64,000 nt of DNA from Anaerolineales bacterium HSG25 (GTDB lineage Bacteria > Chloroflexota > Anaerolineae > 4572-78 > J111), in NCBI GenBank assembly GCA_030377865.1, contig JAUCGA010000011.1:1-64000 (forward strand), written 5' to 3'. The notes beneath the pieces are model-generated. The model did no database searches. It saw nothing but the letters and a program-made list of their open reading frames with translations, and was not told where the DNA came from. Below, piece after piece: positions 34,160 through 45,773 of this stretch (the stretch's first letter is position 1; every line of letters starts with the position of its first letter). The translations under genes were made by a program, and so were the position numbers.

Positions 34160-34231
34160 TAAGGTGTGGTAAGAATACAGAAACAACTAGGTCATACCAA
34201 ATGGCTCTGTTTTTCTTAACTGAGAGGTATA

Positions 34232-35752
34232 ATGGTTCTTAAGTTAAATGATATTACTGCCCAAATACGGCAACAAATAGATAATTTTGAAGCACCGGTT
34301 GAAGAGGCAGATATTGGTACCGTCATCAGCGTCGGTGATGGGATTGCGCGGGTTAGTGGCTTGACCAATGTTATGGCTACTGAACTGTTGGAGTTCCCCG
34401 GTGGTGTGTTAGGCATTGCCCTTAACCTTGAGAAAGATCAGGTTGGGACTGTGATTATGGGTGACTACGAACATATCGAAGAAGGCGATACGGTCAAAAG
34501 TACCAAACGTATTGCATCCGTCCCTGTTGGGGAAGGCTTAATCGGTCGAGTTGTCAATGCCATTGGTGAGCCAGTCGATGGGAAAGGCCCCATCCAAAAT
34601 GATGGTTTCTATCCGATTGAAAAAATTGCCCCCGGTGTGATTGAACGGGACAATGTTAATACCCCTGTTCAAACAGGTATCAAAGCAGTTGATGGCATGA
34701 TTCCCGTAGGTCGTGGTCAGCGGGAATTGATTATTGGTGACCGTCAAACAGGTAAAACAGCAATTGCCTTAGATGCCATCATCAACCAAAAAGGCAAAGA
34801 TTTAATTTGTATCTATGTCGCCATTGGTCAACGACAGGGGCAGGTGGCTCAAGTTGTTGGCACATTGGAAAAATATGGGGCTATGGATCACACGATTGTG
34901 GTGATTGCTGGCGCATCTGACCCCGCTCCCCTACAGTATATCGCCCCGTATGCCGGTTGTGCTATGGGTGAGTACTTCATGGATCAGGGAAAAGAAGCAC
35001 TCATTGTTTATGATGATTTAAGTAAACATGCTTGGGCGTATCGCCAAATCTCCCTGTTGCTTCGTCGCCCTCCCGGACGTGAAGCATACCCCGGTGACTT
35101 GTTCTATCTTCACTCGCGATTATTAGAACGAGCGGCGAAACTATCAAAAGATAATGGTGGTGGTTCTCTTACTGCCTTACCTGTTATTGAAACGTTAGCA
35201 GGTGATGTGAGTGCTTATGTGCCCACGAACGTCATCTCCATTACGGATGGACAGATATTCCTAGAAACTGATCTATTCAATGCTGGTCAACGTCCGGCCT
35301 TGAACGTAGGAATCTCCGTCTCTCGTGTAGGTGGTGATGCCCAAACCAAAGCCATGAAAAAGGTAGCGGGTCAGTTACGGCTTGATTTGGCGCAGTACCG
35401 TGCCTTAGCCGCCTTTGCTCAATTTGGTTCTGACCTAGATGCGGCTACCCGTGAACAGCTTGACCGAGGGGCGCGTGTTACAGAGTTGTTGAAACAACCT
35501 CAGTACCAACCTAACCCTCTTGATGAGCAAGTTATATCTATCTACGCCATCACAAAAGGATATGGTCAAAGTGTTCCGATTGAAAAAATCACTGAATATG
35601 TCGCTGGATTACTTCAGTTTATGAAAAGCAATTATTCAGGGGTTAGTCAAGGACTTATGGATCAAAAAGTCTTGACTGATGACATTGAGGCATCTCTAAA
35701 AGCTGGTCTTGCCGCCTATAATCAATCACAGGGGTATAAAATTCCTGAGTAG
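34232..35752 (+). CDS. atpA: ATP synthase subunit alpha
   Basis: The 506-residue subunit has its P-loop GDRQTGKT at 169-176, the alpha-type [17 protein letters not shown] segment and the arginine-finger region [11 protein letters not shown]. It binds non-catalytic nucleotide and lends the Arg finger to the beta site. Full length and all motifs are intact. It lies 72 bp after atpH, with a TGAGAGG-like site before the ATG. Confidence 0.96.
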   Translation: MVLKLNDITAQIRQQIDNFEAPVEEADIGTVISVGDGIARVSGLTNVMATELLEFPGGVLGIALNLEKDQVGTVIMGDYEHIEEGDTVKSTKRIASVPVGEGLIGRVVNAIGEPVDGKGPIQNDGFYPIEKIAPGVIERDNVNTPVQTGIKAVDGMIPVGRGQRELIIGDRQTGKTAIALDAIINQKGKDLICIYVAIGQRQGQVAQVVGTLEKYGAMDHTIVVIAGASDPAPLQYIAPYAGCAMGEYFMDQGKEALIVYDDLSKHAWAYRQISLLLRRPPGREAYPGDLFYLHSRLLERAAKLSKDNGGGSLTALPVIETLAGDVSAYVPTNVISITDGQIFLETDLFNAGQRPALNVGISVSRVGGDAQTKAMKKVAGQLRLDLAQYRALAAFAQFGSDLDAATREQLDRGARVTELLKQPQYQPNPLDEQVISIYAITKGYGQSVPIEKITEYVAGLLQFMKSNYSGVSQGLMDQKVLTDDIEASLKAGLAAYNQSQGYKIPE

Positions 35753-35826
35753 TAATGGGTAATGGGTAATATGGTCATGTTATGAAAAAGACTATATTAT
35801 GCACTGCACAGTACCTCATATATTGA

Positions 35827-36744
35827 ATGGCTTCTCTTCAAGATATAAAACGACGTATTAAAAGTATTACAAATATTGGTAAAGTAACCAGAGCAATGCA
35901 GATGGTTGCCGCATCTAAAATGCGTCGCGCCCAAGAACAGGCTATTGCCTCTCGTCCTTACGCCGCCAAATCTTGGGAGATTCTGACTCACTTGGTTGAG
36001 CAAGCTGGTGACGTTTCACAGTTACATCCATTGCTGATGCAACCAGAAAAAGTAGAAAAAGTAGCTATTTTGTTAATTACCTCTGATAAAGGGTTGGCGG
36101 GCGGTTATAATGGCAATACTATCCGTAAAACAACTGCTTTTATGCAAGATAGCAATCATCAAGAAGCTAGTTTGATCACGGTTGGACGCAAAGGACGTGA
36201 TTTTATGGTGCGTTATGGTCGTAATGTAGTAGCCGAATTTTCAGAGATTCCTGCTCGCCCATCAACCTTAGATATAGCACCCATCTCTCATATTGTAATT
36301 GACGGTTTTTTGTCTGGGGAATATGATGAAGTATATATAGCCTATACTGATTTTGTTAATACCCTTGTTCAAGAACCAACGTTGCGATTGTTGCTCCCAA
36401 TTCAGCCCGGTCAGGTTGATAGTAAGGTTATGGAAAAGTATCTAGCTAAGGATGAGAAACCCTTATCCTCAGGCTCAGTATACACTTATGAACCGGATGA
36501 TCCGACCAAACTTTTAGATACCATCTTACCTCGTCTCACTGAGTTACAGATATACCAAGCATACTTGGAATCACGAGCAAGTGAAGAATCGGCTCGCATG
36601 ATCGCTATGCGAAACGCAACGGAAAGTGCCAACGAACTGGTTGGTGATTTAACCTTGACCTATAACCGAGTTCGTCAAGAATCGATTACCAGTGAAATGT
36701 TGGATATCGCAGGTGGTGCAGAAGCTTTAGCACAAGCTTCTTAA
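35827..36744 (+). CDS. atpG: ATP synthase subunit gamma
   Basis: The 305-residue central shaft has long N- and C-terminal coiled-coil helices (SLQDIKRRIKSITNIGKVT; NATESANELVGDLTLTYNR) and the family motif SDKGLAGGYNGN near residue 94. The length is usual. It sits between the alpha and beta genes as in canonical operons. A TTGA just before the ATG is the only weak ribosome-site feature. Confidence 0.95.
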   Translation: MASLQDIKRRIKSITNIGKVTRAMQMVAASKMRRAQEQAIASRPYAAKSWEILTHLVEQAGDVSQLHPLLMQPEKVEKVAILLITSDKGLAGGYNGNTIRKTTAFMQDSNHQEASLITVGRKGRDFMVRYGRNVVAEFSEIPARPSTLDIAPISHIVIDGFLSGEYDEVYIAYTDFVNTLVQEPTLRLLLPIQPGQVDSKVMEKYLAKDEKPLSSGSVYTYEPDDPTKLLDTILPRLTELQIYQAYLESRASEESARMIAMRNATESANELVGDLTLTYNRVRQESITSEMLDIAGGAEALAQAS

Positions 36745-36812
36745 TCTGATAACTATTGAGTTAGCGTTTACTAATTTGAAAATTGATTGAATATTTGTTC
36801 TAGGAGAGTTAA

Positions 36813-38210
<1,398 letters not shown>

Positions 38211-38223
38211 CTTATTATGAAAT

Positions 38224-38266
38224 CGTGACGCAAAATGTATAATCTTGACTTATATTTTGCGTCACG
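38224..38266 (+). promoter_or_regulatory. Strong hairpin between atpD and atpC
   Basis: CGTGACGCAAAAT pairs perfectly with ATTTTGCGTCACG across a loop that is itself partly paired. It has no T-run, so it is more likely an RNA-processing or stability element than a terminator. Its position argues for atpC starting after it. Confidence 0.6.
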
Positions 38267-38286
38267 TATCAATACTTTACACTTTA

Positions 38287-38712
38287 ATGGTCTCAAAAAT
38301 CCGTCTAGAAATATTAACAATAGAAGGTAAGCTCTTCGATGAAGAAATAGACATGGTTGTAGCACCCGGAATAGAAGGTGTATTTGGTGTCCTACCTAAC
38401 CATGCTCCTCTATTGACGACCTTGAACTACGGTGAACTTCAGGTCAAACGATCTGGGCAACCGGATGAGTTCTTTGCTATCGGTGGTGGTTTTATTGAAG
38501 TTCGTCCTGACCATGTGGTTGTTATGGCTGATTCTGCTGAAAGAGCAGACGAAATTGATGTTTCACGAGCCGAAGAATCGCGTCTCCGCGCTCAAAGTTC
38601 GTTAGAAAAACGAGGCGAAACAATTGAGTTTGAAAAAGCGCAAGATTCTCTAAAACGTTCAGCATTACGAGTTAAAATAGCCAAACGGCGCGGTCGTCGT
38701 AGTCGTGGTTAA
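38287..38712 (+). CDS. atpC: ATP synthase subunit epsilon
   Basis: The 141-residue subunit has an N-terminal beta sandwich (LEILTIEGKLFDEEIDMVVAP, PGIEGVFGVLPNHAPLLTTL) and a C-terminal helical pair (VSRAEESRLRAQSSLEKRG) that can inhibit ATP hydrolysis. The frame is open back to a TTG at 38245, but that lies within the intergenic hairpin. The ATG at 38287 gives the usual length. It is the last gene of the operon and a strong terminator follows. Confidence 0.9.
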   Translation: MVSKIRLEILTIEGKLFDEEIDMVVAPGIEGVFGVLPNHAPLLTTLNYGELQVKRSGQPDEFFAIGGGFIEVRPDHVVVMADSAERADEIDVSRAEESRLRAQSSLEKRGETIEFEKAQDSLKRSALRVKIAKRRGRRSRG

Positions 38713-38768
38713 CATTAGCGATTATCTATGACGAACAACCTCAAAAAACAAGACGTGTCTATAACTAG

Positions 38769-38804
38769 GGTCAGACATTGAGTATGTCAATGTCTGACCT
38801 TTTT
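38769..38804 (+). terminator. Intrinsic terminator of the ATP synthase operon
   Basis: A perfect 12-bp stem, GGTCAGACATTG / CAATGTCTGACC, with a 7-nt loop, followed by TTTTT. Confidence 0.92.
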
Positions 38805-38827
38805 CTAGTCTATAGCTAAGAATATAT

Positions 38828-39835
38828 ATGTTTGAAAAAAAGATAGGTATCGACTTAGGAACTTCAACCACTCTAATTTATATGAAAGGCCGAGGTATTG
38901 TATTACAAGAACCTTCGGTTGTAGCTATAACTAGTAATGATAAAATTGTCGAGGCTGGGTATAAGGCTCAATCTATGTTAGGACGAGTACCTGAATCAAT
39001 CGAAGTTATTCATCCTCTACGAGATGGTGTTATCGCTAATTATCGATTAACTGAATATATGCTTATCGAGTTTATCAGCCGTTTAGTCCGTAATGTACGG
39101 TTGTTTTCACCAGATGTTATGATCAGTACACCAGTTGGTATTACGAGTGTAGAGCGTAGAGCCGTAGAAGACGCGGCCCGTAAAGCCGCTCGGAAACAGG
39201 CTTACACTATTCCAGAACCGTTAGCCGCCGCAATTGGGGCTGGTCTTCCAGTAAATACTCCAACGGGAAACATGGTCATCGACATTGGTGGCGGAACCAG
39301 TGAAGCGGCTGTCATTTCTATGAACGGTATTGTTACTTGGAAATCTGTTCGAGTGGCGGGGATGAAGTTAAATGATGCGATTACTAGTTATGTTAGGCGT
39401 AACAATAATCTAATTATTGGCGAGCAAACGGCTGAAGAAATCAAGATAACAATTGGTAGTGCCACTCAGCTTGAAAAACTATTGGTTATGGAAGTGAAGG
39501 GAAGAGATCAAGTTACGGGGTTACCCAAAACCATAAAAATCACATCAGATGAGATAACTGAAGCATTAAACGAACGTTTATTAGAAATTAGTTCTGTTGC
39601 TAAAGGTGTCTTAGAGATAACTCCACCTGAATTAGCCTCCGATATTATTGACCGTGGCGTAATTATTACTGGCGGGAGTGCTCAATTACGAAATATCGAT
39701 ATGCTACTGACTCAACAGACAGGAGTACCTTGTTATGTTGCTGACAACCCTACAGCCTGTGTTGCATTAGGTGCAGGCCGTGGTTTAGATATGCGAAAAG
39801 CCCTAGATAGAGCATCGACAGCTGACCTTATTTAA
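38828..39835 (+). CDS. mreB: Actin-like rod-shape protein MreB
   Basis: The 335-residue actin fold has phosphate-1 motif [34 protein letters not shown], phosphate-2 [15 protein letters not shown] and adenosine motif [13 protein letters not shown]. It polymerises under the membrane and guides peptidoglycan synthesis. MreC/MreD are not next to it, as is common for the Mbl/MreBH-like extra copies. It follows the atp terminator and has its own terminator. Confidence 0.93.
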   Translation: MFEKKIGIDLGTSTTLIYMKGRGIVLQEPSVVAITSNDKIVEAGYKAQSMLGRVPESIEVIHPLRDGVIANYRLTEYMLIEFISRLVRNVRLFSPDVMISTPVGITSVERRAVEDAARKAARKQAYTIPEPLAAAIGAGLPVNTPTGNMVIDIGGGTSEAAVISMNGIVTWKSVRVAGMKLNDAITSYVRRNNNLIIGEQTAEEIKITIGSATQLEKLLVMEVKGRDQVTGLPKTIKITSDEITEALNERLLEISSVAKGVLEITPPELASDIIDRGVIITGGSAQLRNIDMLLTQQTGVPCYVADNPTACVALGAGRGLDMRKALDRASTADLI

Positions 39836-39850
39836 AGTTAATCCAACAAA

Positions 39851-39880
39851 AAAACTCCTAAATTTAGGAGTTTTTGTTTT
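39851..39880 (+). terminator. Terminator between convergent mreB and rex
   Basis: Palindrome AAAACTCCTAAA / TTTAGGAGTTTT with T-runs on both strands, suited to stop transcription from either side. Confidence 0.8.
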
Positions 39881-39905
39881 CAATGCAAGATATTTACTTA
39901 CTACC

Positions 39906-39966
39906 CGATAAACAGAATTAACAAGATTAAAAGCAAAAAATCCTGTCAATTCTGTTAATCCTGTCG
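39906..39966. repeat. Family I inverted repeat
   Basis: AACAGAATTAACAAGATTAA and TCAATTCTGTTAATCCTGTC arms around an AT-rich centre; related to copies at 20260, 30291 and 54060. Confidence 0.65.
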
Positions 39967-40018
39967 AAAAAATATTTTCTCTAATCAAAATATCGGGTAC
40001 AAGGATATTTAAATTTTT

Positions 40019-40639
40019 TTAGGTCAAATAAAAGGACATTTGTTGCAAGTGAGCAATTGGATCAATATACTCTACCCGAACACCTTCATCAACAAACAGT
40101 TTTACAGGTGCATAATTTAGAATTGCTCTGACCCCAGCCTCAACAAGTTTTTCAGCCACATCTTGAGCCGCAAATCCCGGTACAGCAATTATCGCAAGTT
40201 TAATGCCTTGGCTCGACACTATTTTAGCCAACTCCTCAAAGTCATAAATAGTTACTTCATGGTATTTTTTACCAATTTTTTGTGGGTCTTGATCAAAAAC
40301 AACATCAATATGAAACCCTTTTCTAGCAAAACCGCTATAACGGCTAAGTGCTTGCCCCAAATCACCAAAACCAACTAATGCCACTGACCAATCTTGGTCT
40401 ACATTTAATATTTTAGCAATCTGTTCCTGAAGGTATTTCACTTCATAACCGGTTCCCTGCTTACCAAACTCACCAAAGTGAGCCAAGTCTTTACGGATTT
40501 GGGCAGAGCTAATCCCTATACGTTTACCGAGTTCCTGAGATGAGGTAAATGTATACCCAGTATCTTCTAATTGATGTAAGGTACGTAAATATATAGGTAA
40601 TCGACCAACGACTATATCAGGTACGCGAGAACGTGACAT
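40019..40639 (-). CDS. rex: Redox-sensing transcriptional repressor Rex
   Basis: The 206-residue repressor has an N-terminal winged helix (IVVGRLPIYLRTLHQLE, GISSAQIRKDLAHFGEFGKQG) and a Rossmann domain with VALVGFGDLGQAL that senses NADH/NAD+. The C-terminal swapped helix ends DPIAHLQQMSFYL. The frame reaches 40741, but the ATG at 40639 has AGGAG 9 nt upstream and matches Rex N-termini. High NADH releases it from DNA. Candidate targets here are the atp operon (31458) and itself (40711). Confidence 0.95.
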   Translation of the reverse strand: MSRSRVPDIVVGRLPIYLRTLHQLEDTGYTFTSSQELGKRIGISSAQIRKDLAHFGEFGKQGTGYEVKYLQEQIAKILNVDQDWSVALVGFGDLGQALSRYSGFARKGFHIDVVFDQDPQKIGKKYHEVTIYDFEELAKIVSSQGIKLAIIAVPGFAAQDVAEKLVEAGVRAILNYAPVKLFVDEGVRVEYIDPIAHLQQMSFYLT

Positions 40640-40710
40640 GTAACAATCTCCTGCAAATATCCAAATAAGAGGATACAACTCATTGCAAATATTGCAAACC
40701 ATTAACTTAT

Positions 40711-40728
40711 TTGTGAAGTTTATCACTA
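40711..40728. promoter_or_regulatory. Candidate Rex operator upstream of rex
   Basis: TTGTGAA-GTTT-ATCACTA: the left half is perfect and the right half differs at two positions from TTCACAA. It lies about 70 bp before the rex start codon, as expected for autoregulation. Confidence 0.5.
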
Positions 40729-40810
40729 GGTATCTTACCACAAACTACCCTGATGAGCAACAGTAACGTTGCCGTCACTTATTAAACAAGTGTTAGCGAG
40801 AATAACAATA

Positions 40811-40968
40811 GTTTAATTAAGTAGTTTTCAGAACTAACTTGTAAATTGTCATTCCCGCACGTTTTTAGCGGGAATCCACTGACAACATATAGATTCCCGC
40901 TCAAAGCATGCGGGAATGACATGCTGATAAAAGTGACAACTTAGAAATGAAAGTTACTTAAATAAACT
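40811..40968. mobile_element. Inverted-repeat element containing a family J palindrome
   Basis: The ends GTTTAATTAAGTAGTTTTCA and (reverse) GTTTATTTAAGTAACTTTCA are imperfect inverted repeats of about 30 bp. Inside is the TCATTCCCGC / GCGGGAATGACA palindrome. One end (AGTAGTTTTCAGAACTAACT) recurs inverted at 9163-9189, upstream of the esterase. No target duplication is seen. Confidence 0.65.
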
Positions 40969-41094
40969 AATTGGTATCATTTCACCAAAGCTAAAAGCAT
41001 GGTATAATCTGCTCACTCTCATATAAGTAGGCAAGCATAAATTCTGCTAGTTTAATTTTTAGCTAAATACTTAATGGTTGGCCAAGATTGCGAC

Positions 41095-41237
41095 CTGTTC
41101 GGCAATAACTTATCATCTCCTAAAAACTCAAAATCGAGGTCTGTGGAGTGCAAAAGCTTCTTGCTTTTGCCAAAGGTAAACATGCAAAAGCAAGAAGCTT
41201 TTGCACTCCTTTATTCCACTCCTTTATTCCCGAACAA
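41095..41237. repeat. Family C long-hairpin element
   Basis: Ends CTGTTCGG and CCGAACAA with the GTGCAAAAGCTTCTTGC stem. It is 13 bp longer than the other full copies because CACTCCTTTATTC is duplicated in tandem. Confidence 0.85.
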
Positions 41238-41360
41238 CTCTATTGTATAGTTAGCACTTTATTAAAGTATCTCGCATCTTTAGAGATGCAAGGTACTTTA
41301 ATTTTGAAAAATTACACCACACAACTTCTGCTTGAATACAAAAAAAACGGAGGGAATGTT

Positions 41361-42908
41361 ATGACATTAAGTCCAGAAATAGAAAAACTACGAACATTGA
41401 AGGAAAAATCGATCCAAGGTGGCGGTCCAGCACGGATTGAAAGACAACGCAAAAAAGGCCGTCTCCTTGCTCGTGAACGGATTGAAATTTTGCTAGATGA
41501 AGGATCATTCCGTGAGATGGATGCATTTGTATTTGACCGAATCAGTGATAATCCTGATGAAGAGAAATATCTTAGCGACAGCGTCGTGATTGGCTATGGT
41601 ACGGTTGATGGACGTTTGATATATGTATACTCACAAGATTTTACTGTACTTGGAGGGAGTTTAGGGCGAGTACATGCCAATAAAATTATAAAATTGCAGG
41701 ACTTAGCTTTAAAAAATGGTGCTCCTTTAGTTGGTCTTAACGACTCAGGCGGAGCGCGTATTCAAGAAGGTGTCGTTAGTTTAGGTGGATACGCCGACAT
41801 ATTCCTACGAAACACCTTAAGTAGTGGCGTTATCCCGCAAATATCCTGCATTTTAGGCCCATGTGCAGGCGGAGCAGTTTATTCCCCTGCGCTAACCGAT
41901 TTCATAATCATGACAAAAGAAACTAGTCACATGTTTGTTACCGGGCCAGATGTAGTTAAATCTGTCACCCATGAAGAGGTCACCTTTGAGGAACTTGGTG
42001 GGGCAATGACTCACAACGAAACGAGTGGTGTCGCTCACTTTGCCGCAGAAAGTGAAGAACATGCGCTATATGTTCTCCGAAATTTACTGAACTATCTGCC
42101 GCGTAACAACATGGAAGACCCGCCAGTATTTGCGAGCCAAGACGATCCACTACGGACAGATAGTGATTTAGATACCCTAATCCCAAACAATCCTAATAAA
42201 CCGTATGACATGCATGAAGTGATCAACAGAGTCGTCGATGACGGTAAATTTCTTGAAGTTCATGAACATTATGCTAAAAACATCATTGTAGGGTTTGCTC
42301 GACTGAATGGTCGAAGTATTGGAATTGTCGCCAATCAACCAAATATTCTGGCTGGTGTATTGGACATCAATGCTTCGGTTAAAGCGGCTCGTTTTGTTCG
42401 ATTCTGTGATTGTTTTAATATTCCGCTAATTACCTTTGAAGATGTTCCCGGCTTTTTACCAGGCTTGGAACAAGAACACGGCGGAATAATCCGACATGGA
42501 GCCAAACTTCTATATGCGTTTGCCGAAGCAACTGTTCCTAAAATTACAGTCATCACCCGTAAAGCTTACGGTGGGGCGTATGACGTAATGAGTAGTAAGC
42601 ATTTACGTTGTGATGTCAATCTCGCATGGCCCAAAGCAGAAATAGCGGTTATGGGGCCAGAGGGAGCTATCAATATATTATATCGACGTGAATTATCTGA
42701 GGCCGATGATCCAGATGCACTACGCACCCAGCTAGTTCAAGAATACCGTGACAGATTTGCTAATCCCTATGTAGCGGCAAGTTGGGGTTATCTGGATGAT
42801 GTAATCGAGCCAAGCCAAACTCGTCCACGGTTAATCAATGCACTTGAAATGTTACAGAACAAACGGGATGAAAACCCACCTAAAAAACATGGGAATATTC
42901 CACTGTAA
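41361..42908 (+). CDS. Acyl-CoA carboxylase carboxyltransferase subunit (PccB-like)
   Basis: The 515-residue crotonase-fold protein has two carboxyltransferase halves: [11 protein letters not shown] and [12 protein letters not shown] in the first, and [26 protein letters not shown] and [15 protein letters not shown] in the second. It transfers carboxyl from biotin to an acyl-CoA. The GGAYDVM stretch is the propionyl-CoA type in characterised PccB proteins, so methylmalonyl-CoA formation is the best guess; acetyl-CoA cannot be excluded. The open frame runs back into the family C repeat, but ATG at 41361 has GGAGGG just upstream. Biotin carboxylase and carrier genes follow. Confidence 0.9.
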   Translation: MTLSPEIEKLRTLKEKSIQGGGPARIERQRKKGRLLARERIEILLDEGSFREMDAFVFDRISDNPDEEKYLSDSVVIGYGTVDGRLIYVYSQDFTVLGGSLGRVHANKIIKLQDLALKNGAPLVGLNDSGGARIQEGVVSLGGYADIFLRNTLSSGVIPQISCILGPCAGGAVYSPALTDFIIMTKETSHMFVTGPDVVKSVTHEEVTFEELGGAMTHNETSGVAHFAAESEEHALYVLRNLLNYLPRNNMEDPPVFASQDDPLRTDSDLDTLIPNNPNKPYDMHEVINRVVDDGKFLEVHEHYAKNIIVGFARLNGRSIGIVANQPNILAGVLDINASVKAARFVRFCDCFNIPLITFEDVPGFLPGLEQEHGGIIRHGAKLLYAFAEATVPKITVITRKAYGGAYDVMSSKHLRCDVNLAWPKAEIAVMGPEGAINILYRRELSEADDPDALRTQLVQEYRDRFANPYVAASWGYLDDVIEPSQTRPRLINALEMLQNKRDENPPKKHGNIPL

Positions 42909-42958
42909 CAACACCTACTCTAAAAAACCCTAACCATATTTTTATAAGGGATACTAAT

Positions 42959-44476
42959 ATGTTCAAAAAACTTAATAAAATCCTCGTTGCCAATCGAGGT
43001 GAAATCGCGGTTCGGGTTATCCGAGCTTGTCAGGAACTTGGTCATAAATCGGTGGCCGTATATTCAGAGGCAGATCGTTTAGCTCCTCATGTACGTATGG
43101 CCGACGAAGCTTATTTGCTTGGGCCTCCAGCGGCAACAGAAAGCTACCTTCTCGGTAGTAAAATTATCGAAATTGCTAAAATGTCAGGGGCTGATGGAAT
43201 TCATCCCGGTTATGGATTTCTAGCTGAAAATGCCGCCTTTGCCCAAGAAGTCATTGATGCCGGAATTACTTGGATTGGGCCATCACCAAGAGCCATTACC
43301 CTAATGGGTGATAAGGTGACAGCCCGTGAAACCATGGCCAATGCAAACGTTCCTTTAGTACCCGGTATGGGTAAAGGGGACAAAGAAGAGCTAACGGATG
43401 ACGGTTTAATTGCCGCCAGTAAGGGTATAGGCTTCCCGTTACTAGTCAAAGCCGCCGCGGGTGGTGGCGGTAAAGGGATGAGGAGTGTATTTTCGTTTGA
43501 AGAGTTACCAGAGGCAATCCGAAGTGCCCGCCGAGAAGCACAGTCCGCGTTTGGTGATGACCGAGTTTATATCGAAAAACTTATCGAGAATGCTCGTCAT
43601 ATTGAAGTACAAATCTTAGGTGATTCGCATGGAAACATCATCCATCTTGGTGAACGAGAATGTTCAATCCAACGACGACACCAAAAATTAGTTGAAGAAG
43701 CACCATCACCAGTTGTTAATGCTGAACTTCGACAAAAAATCGGTGATATTGCAATTTTAGCGGGCAAAGCAGTTGATTATTATTCGGCTGGCACCGTTGA
43801 GTTTGTGATGGATAAAGATAAAAATGTTTATTTCTTGGAAATGAATACTCGTTTACAAGTAGAACATCCGGTTACAGAACGGGTTACAGGCATAGATATC
43901 GTCAAAGAAATGCTCCGTATTGCCTCAGGCCGACGGATGCGTTACAAACAGTCGGATATTCAGGTCAAAGGACACTCGATTGAATGTCGTATATTGGCCG
44001 AAGATCCAAGTAATAACTTTATGCCCTCAATTGGACAAGTTAGCGGCATGACCAAACCGTCTGGGCCGGGGGTGCGGATTGATGACGGTATTGACTATGG
44101 GTTAGCAATTACACCCTACTATGACTCGATGATCGCTAAAGTTGTGGTACTTGGTGATACAAGGGGCGAGGCGATTCTACGAATGCGCCGTGCCCTCGAA
44201 GAGTTCCGTATCTCAGGTATAAAAACTACAATCCCACTCCATATTCAGTTAATGGCCTCACCACGATTTCATACTGCTCAATTCGACACCACTTACTTGG
44301 AGAAAATCTTTAAATTTAATCAAGTAGCCGACCCTGAACACCAAAAAGTAGCCGCTATCGCCGCGACACTACTAGCCCACCAACGTAACAAACGAGCAAT
44401 TTTGCTACACCAAGGCGGGCCAAGCCCGTGGCGACTATACGGTCGCCGAGAAGTACTTGACAGGAGAATTCGGTAA
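42959..44476 (+). CDS. Biotin carboxylase subunit of the acyl-CoA carboxylase
   Basis: The 505-residue ATP-grasp enzyme begins KILVANRGEIAVRVIRACQE. It has the nucleotide lid AAAGGGGKGMR near residue 165, HIEVQILGD, GERECSIQRRHQKLVEEAPS and the catalytic FLEMNTRLQVEHPVTE. It carboxylates the biotin of the carrier encoded 78 bp downstream. It lacks a fused BCCP domain, so the three activities are on three genes. A short inverted repeat (AGTGGCAAGTGGCAA / TTGCCAACTGT) lies in the gap after it. Confidence 0.93.
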   Translation: MFKKLNKILVANRGEIAVRVIRACQELGHKSVAVYSEADRLAPHVRMADEAYLLGPPAATESYLLGSKIIEIAKMSGADGIHPGYGFLAENAAFAQEVIDAGITWIGPSPRAITLMGDKVTARETMANANVPLVPGMGKGDKEELTDDGLIAASKGIGFPLLVKAAAGGGGKGMRSVFSFEELPEAIRSARREAQSAFGDDRVYIEKLIENARHIEVQILGDSHGNIIHLGERECSIQRRHQKLVEEAPSPVVNAELRQKIGDIAILAGKAVDYYSAGTVEFVMDKDKNVYFLEMNTRLQVEHPVTERVTGIDIVKEMLRIASGRRMRYKQSDIQVKGHSIECRILAEDPSNNFMPSIGQVSGMTKPSGPGVRIDDGIDYGLAITPYYDSMIAKVVVLGDTRGEAILRMRRALEEFRISGIKTTIPLHIQLMASPRFHTAQFDTTYLEKIFKFNQVADPEHQKVAAIAATLLAHQRNKRAILLHQGGPSPWRLYGRREVLDRRIR

Positions 44477-44554
44477 CCAATAACAAGTGGCAAGTGGCAA
44501 ATCAGTTTTAAGCAATACAATTTGTTACTTGCCAACTGTCACAAGGTGTAAATT

Positions 44555-45049
44555 ATGAAATATATTACAACAGTTGACGATAAACAGTTTACCATTGATA
44601 TCAACCGTGATGGACAAGTAACTGTCGATGGTCAGGTAATTGATATAGAAATAGAGCAGATGCTTGACAGCACAATGTACTCTATCATCATCGGCGGGGA
44701 ATCTCATGACATACGCATGACTGTCGAAGAGGATGAGTATGAAGTGTTATTGAGCGGTGAAATATTCGATGTGACGGTTGAAGACGAGCGTACGAGACGA
44801 TTAGCTGGCCTAAAAGGTAGTAGTGGCGTTACAGGTGAAGTTACCATTAAAGCCCCCATGCCCGGTGTGGTTGTTGAGATACTGGTCGAAGTAGGACAAG
44901 AGGTGGCAAAAGGTGATGTGGTGCTCATTTTGGAATCAATGAAAATGCAGAACGAGTTTAAATCACCTCGAGATGGCACAGTAAAAAATATCCGTGTAAA
45001 CGCAGGTGATACTGTTGACCAAAATGCAGTTTTGTTGATGATTGTCTAA
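44555..45049 (+). CDS. Biotin carboxyl carrier protein
   Basis: The 164-residue protein has an N-terminal beta-rich stretch of about 90 residues and a C-terminal biotinyl domain with APMPGVVVEILVEVGQ and the biotin site LESMKMQNEF, biotinylated at Lys130. It swings between the carboxylase and transferase encoded upstream. The N-terminal part resembles that of Chloroflexi and archaeal PCC carriers rather than AccB. A terminator follows after a family B element. Confidence 0.92.
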   Translation: MKYITTVDDKQFTIDINRDGQVTVDGQVIDIEIEQMLDSTMYSIIIGGESHDIRMTVEEDEYEVLLSGEIFDVTVEDERTRRLAGLKGSSGVTGEVTIKAPMPGVVVEILVEVGQEVAKGDVVLILESMKMQNEFKSPRDGTVKNIRVNAGDTVDQNAVLLMIV

Positions 45050-45107
45050 TCGAGACCGCTCACGGAACATATTTTAATCATTGAGTTCGATTGACACTTT
45101 CGGTGAT

Positions 45108-45199
45108 GGTAAAAGTTCAGTAAAATCGCCCTAAAAACCCGATTTCTTTGAGAAATCGGGTTTCTGACGCTCCTTCTGGCGAGTCCACTGAATATTTAC
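45108..45199 (-). mobile_element. Family B element (92 bp), no target duplication left
   Basis: Exactly 92 bp, inverted relative to the 21427 copy: it starts GGTAAAAGTTCAGTAAAATCG, has the AAACCCGATTTC / GAAATCGGGTTT hairpin, and ends CCACTGAATATTTAC. Flanks CGGTGAT and GTTTCAG do not match. It lies between the carrier gene and its terminator. Confidence 0.85.
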
Positions 45200-45217
45200 G
45201 TTTCAGTCGTTTTTAGA

Positions 45218-45269
45218 AGTCGGATAGGGGGAAAGAGGTAACGCCTTCTCCTCTATCCGGCTTTTTTTG
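45218..45269 (+). terminator. Intrinsic terminator of the acyl-CoA carboxylase operon
   Basis: AGTCGGATAG ... CTATCCGGCT stem with an internal partly paired GAAAGAGG / CCTTCTC region, followed by seven T. Confidence 0.75.
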
Positions 45270-45320
45270 TAGTGGTCAAGATGATGTTGAAAATGGCGCG
45301 TTGGCTAAAAGCCGACGCGC

Positions 45321-45713
45321 CGGAGTGCAAAAGGTTCTTGCTTTTGCATGTTTGCATGGTTGCCTCTGACGCAGGGCTATCTCCTCAATTTTGCTGATGC
45401 GTTCGTTATCCTTAAAATCGAGCGAGACGTTATAGTCGTAATTCTCTAGCAGTTTCTCATCAAAAGAGGGCACCGCTCTTAATCAAGTCAAAAACAGGTA
45501 TAAGAACACATGTTTGGTTGACAGTTATCAAGAACATGATGCGTGGAATGACACTGATTTTGGCTTGATTTAATCATCGTTAATGAGTGCGTTTTTAACT
45601 GCATCATGAATAATATCTTTTGCCATGTCAAAAATATATCCAGTTGTTTGGCTGTTGTCAATCAGACCACGGTCAAACTGTATCACTACCGGAGTCGCTT
45701 CTACGATTATCAA
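45321..45713 (-). other. Possible gene remnants broken up by repeats
   Basis: Two protein-like minus-strand frames lie here. 45570-45713 encodes 47 residues (including EATPVVIQFDRGLIDNSQ and DMAKDIIHDAVKNALI) to a stop. 45366-45473 encodes about 36 residues (PSFDEKLLENYDYNVSLDF) before running into a truncated family C element at 45321-45358. Composition looks like real protein, but I recognise no family. They may be pieces of one or two decayed genes. Confidence 0.3.
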
Positions 45714-45751
45714 AACAAAAAAGAGGCGCATGGATTTCCATGCGCCTCTTT
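45712..45751 (-). terminator. Intrinsic terminator of the FKBP gene
   Basis: Perfect 14-bp stem AAAGAGGCGCATGG / CCATGCGCCTCTTT with a 4-nt loop. On the minus strand it is followed by TTTGTTTTG. Confidence 0.85.
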
Positions 45752-45773
45752 GATTTATAGAGAGTGTTGGTTG

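Noticed and set aside
41148-41360. N-terminal extension of the carboxyltransferase frame
   Set aside because: These 71 codons translate the family C repeat and its flank. The ATG at 41361 with GGAGGG just upstream matches the family N-terminus.
45108-45199. Target duplication at this family B copy
   Set aside because: The element is exactly 92 bp, but its flanks CGGTGAT and GTTTCAG do not match, so no duplication is claimed.
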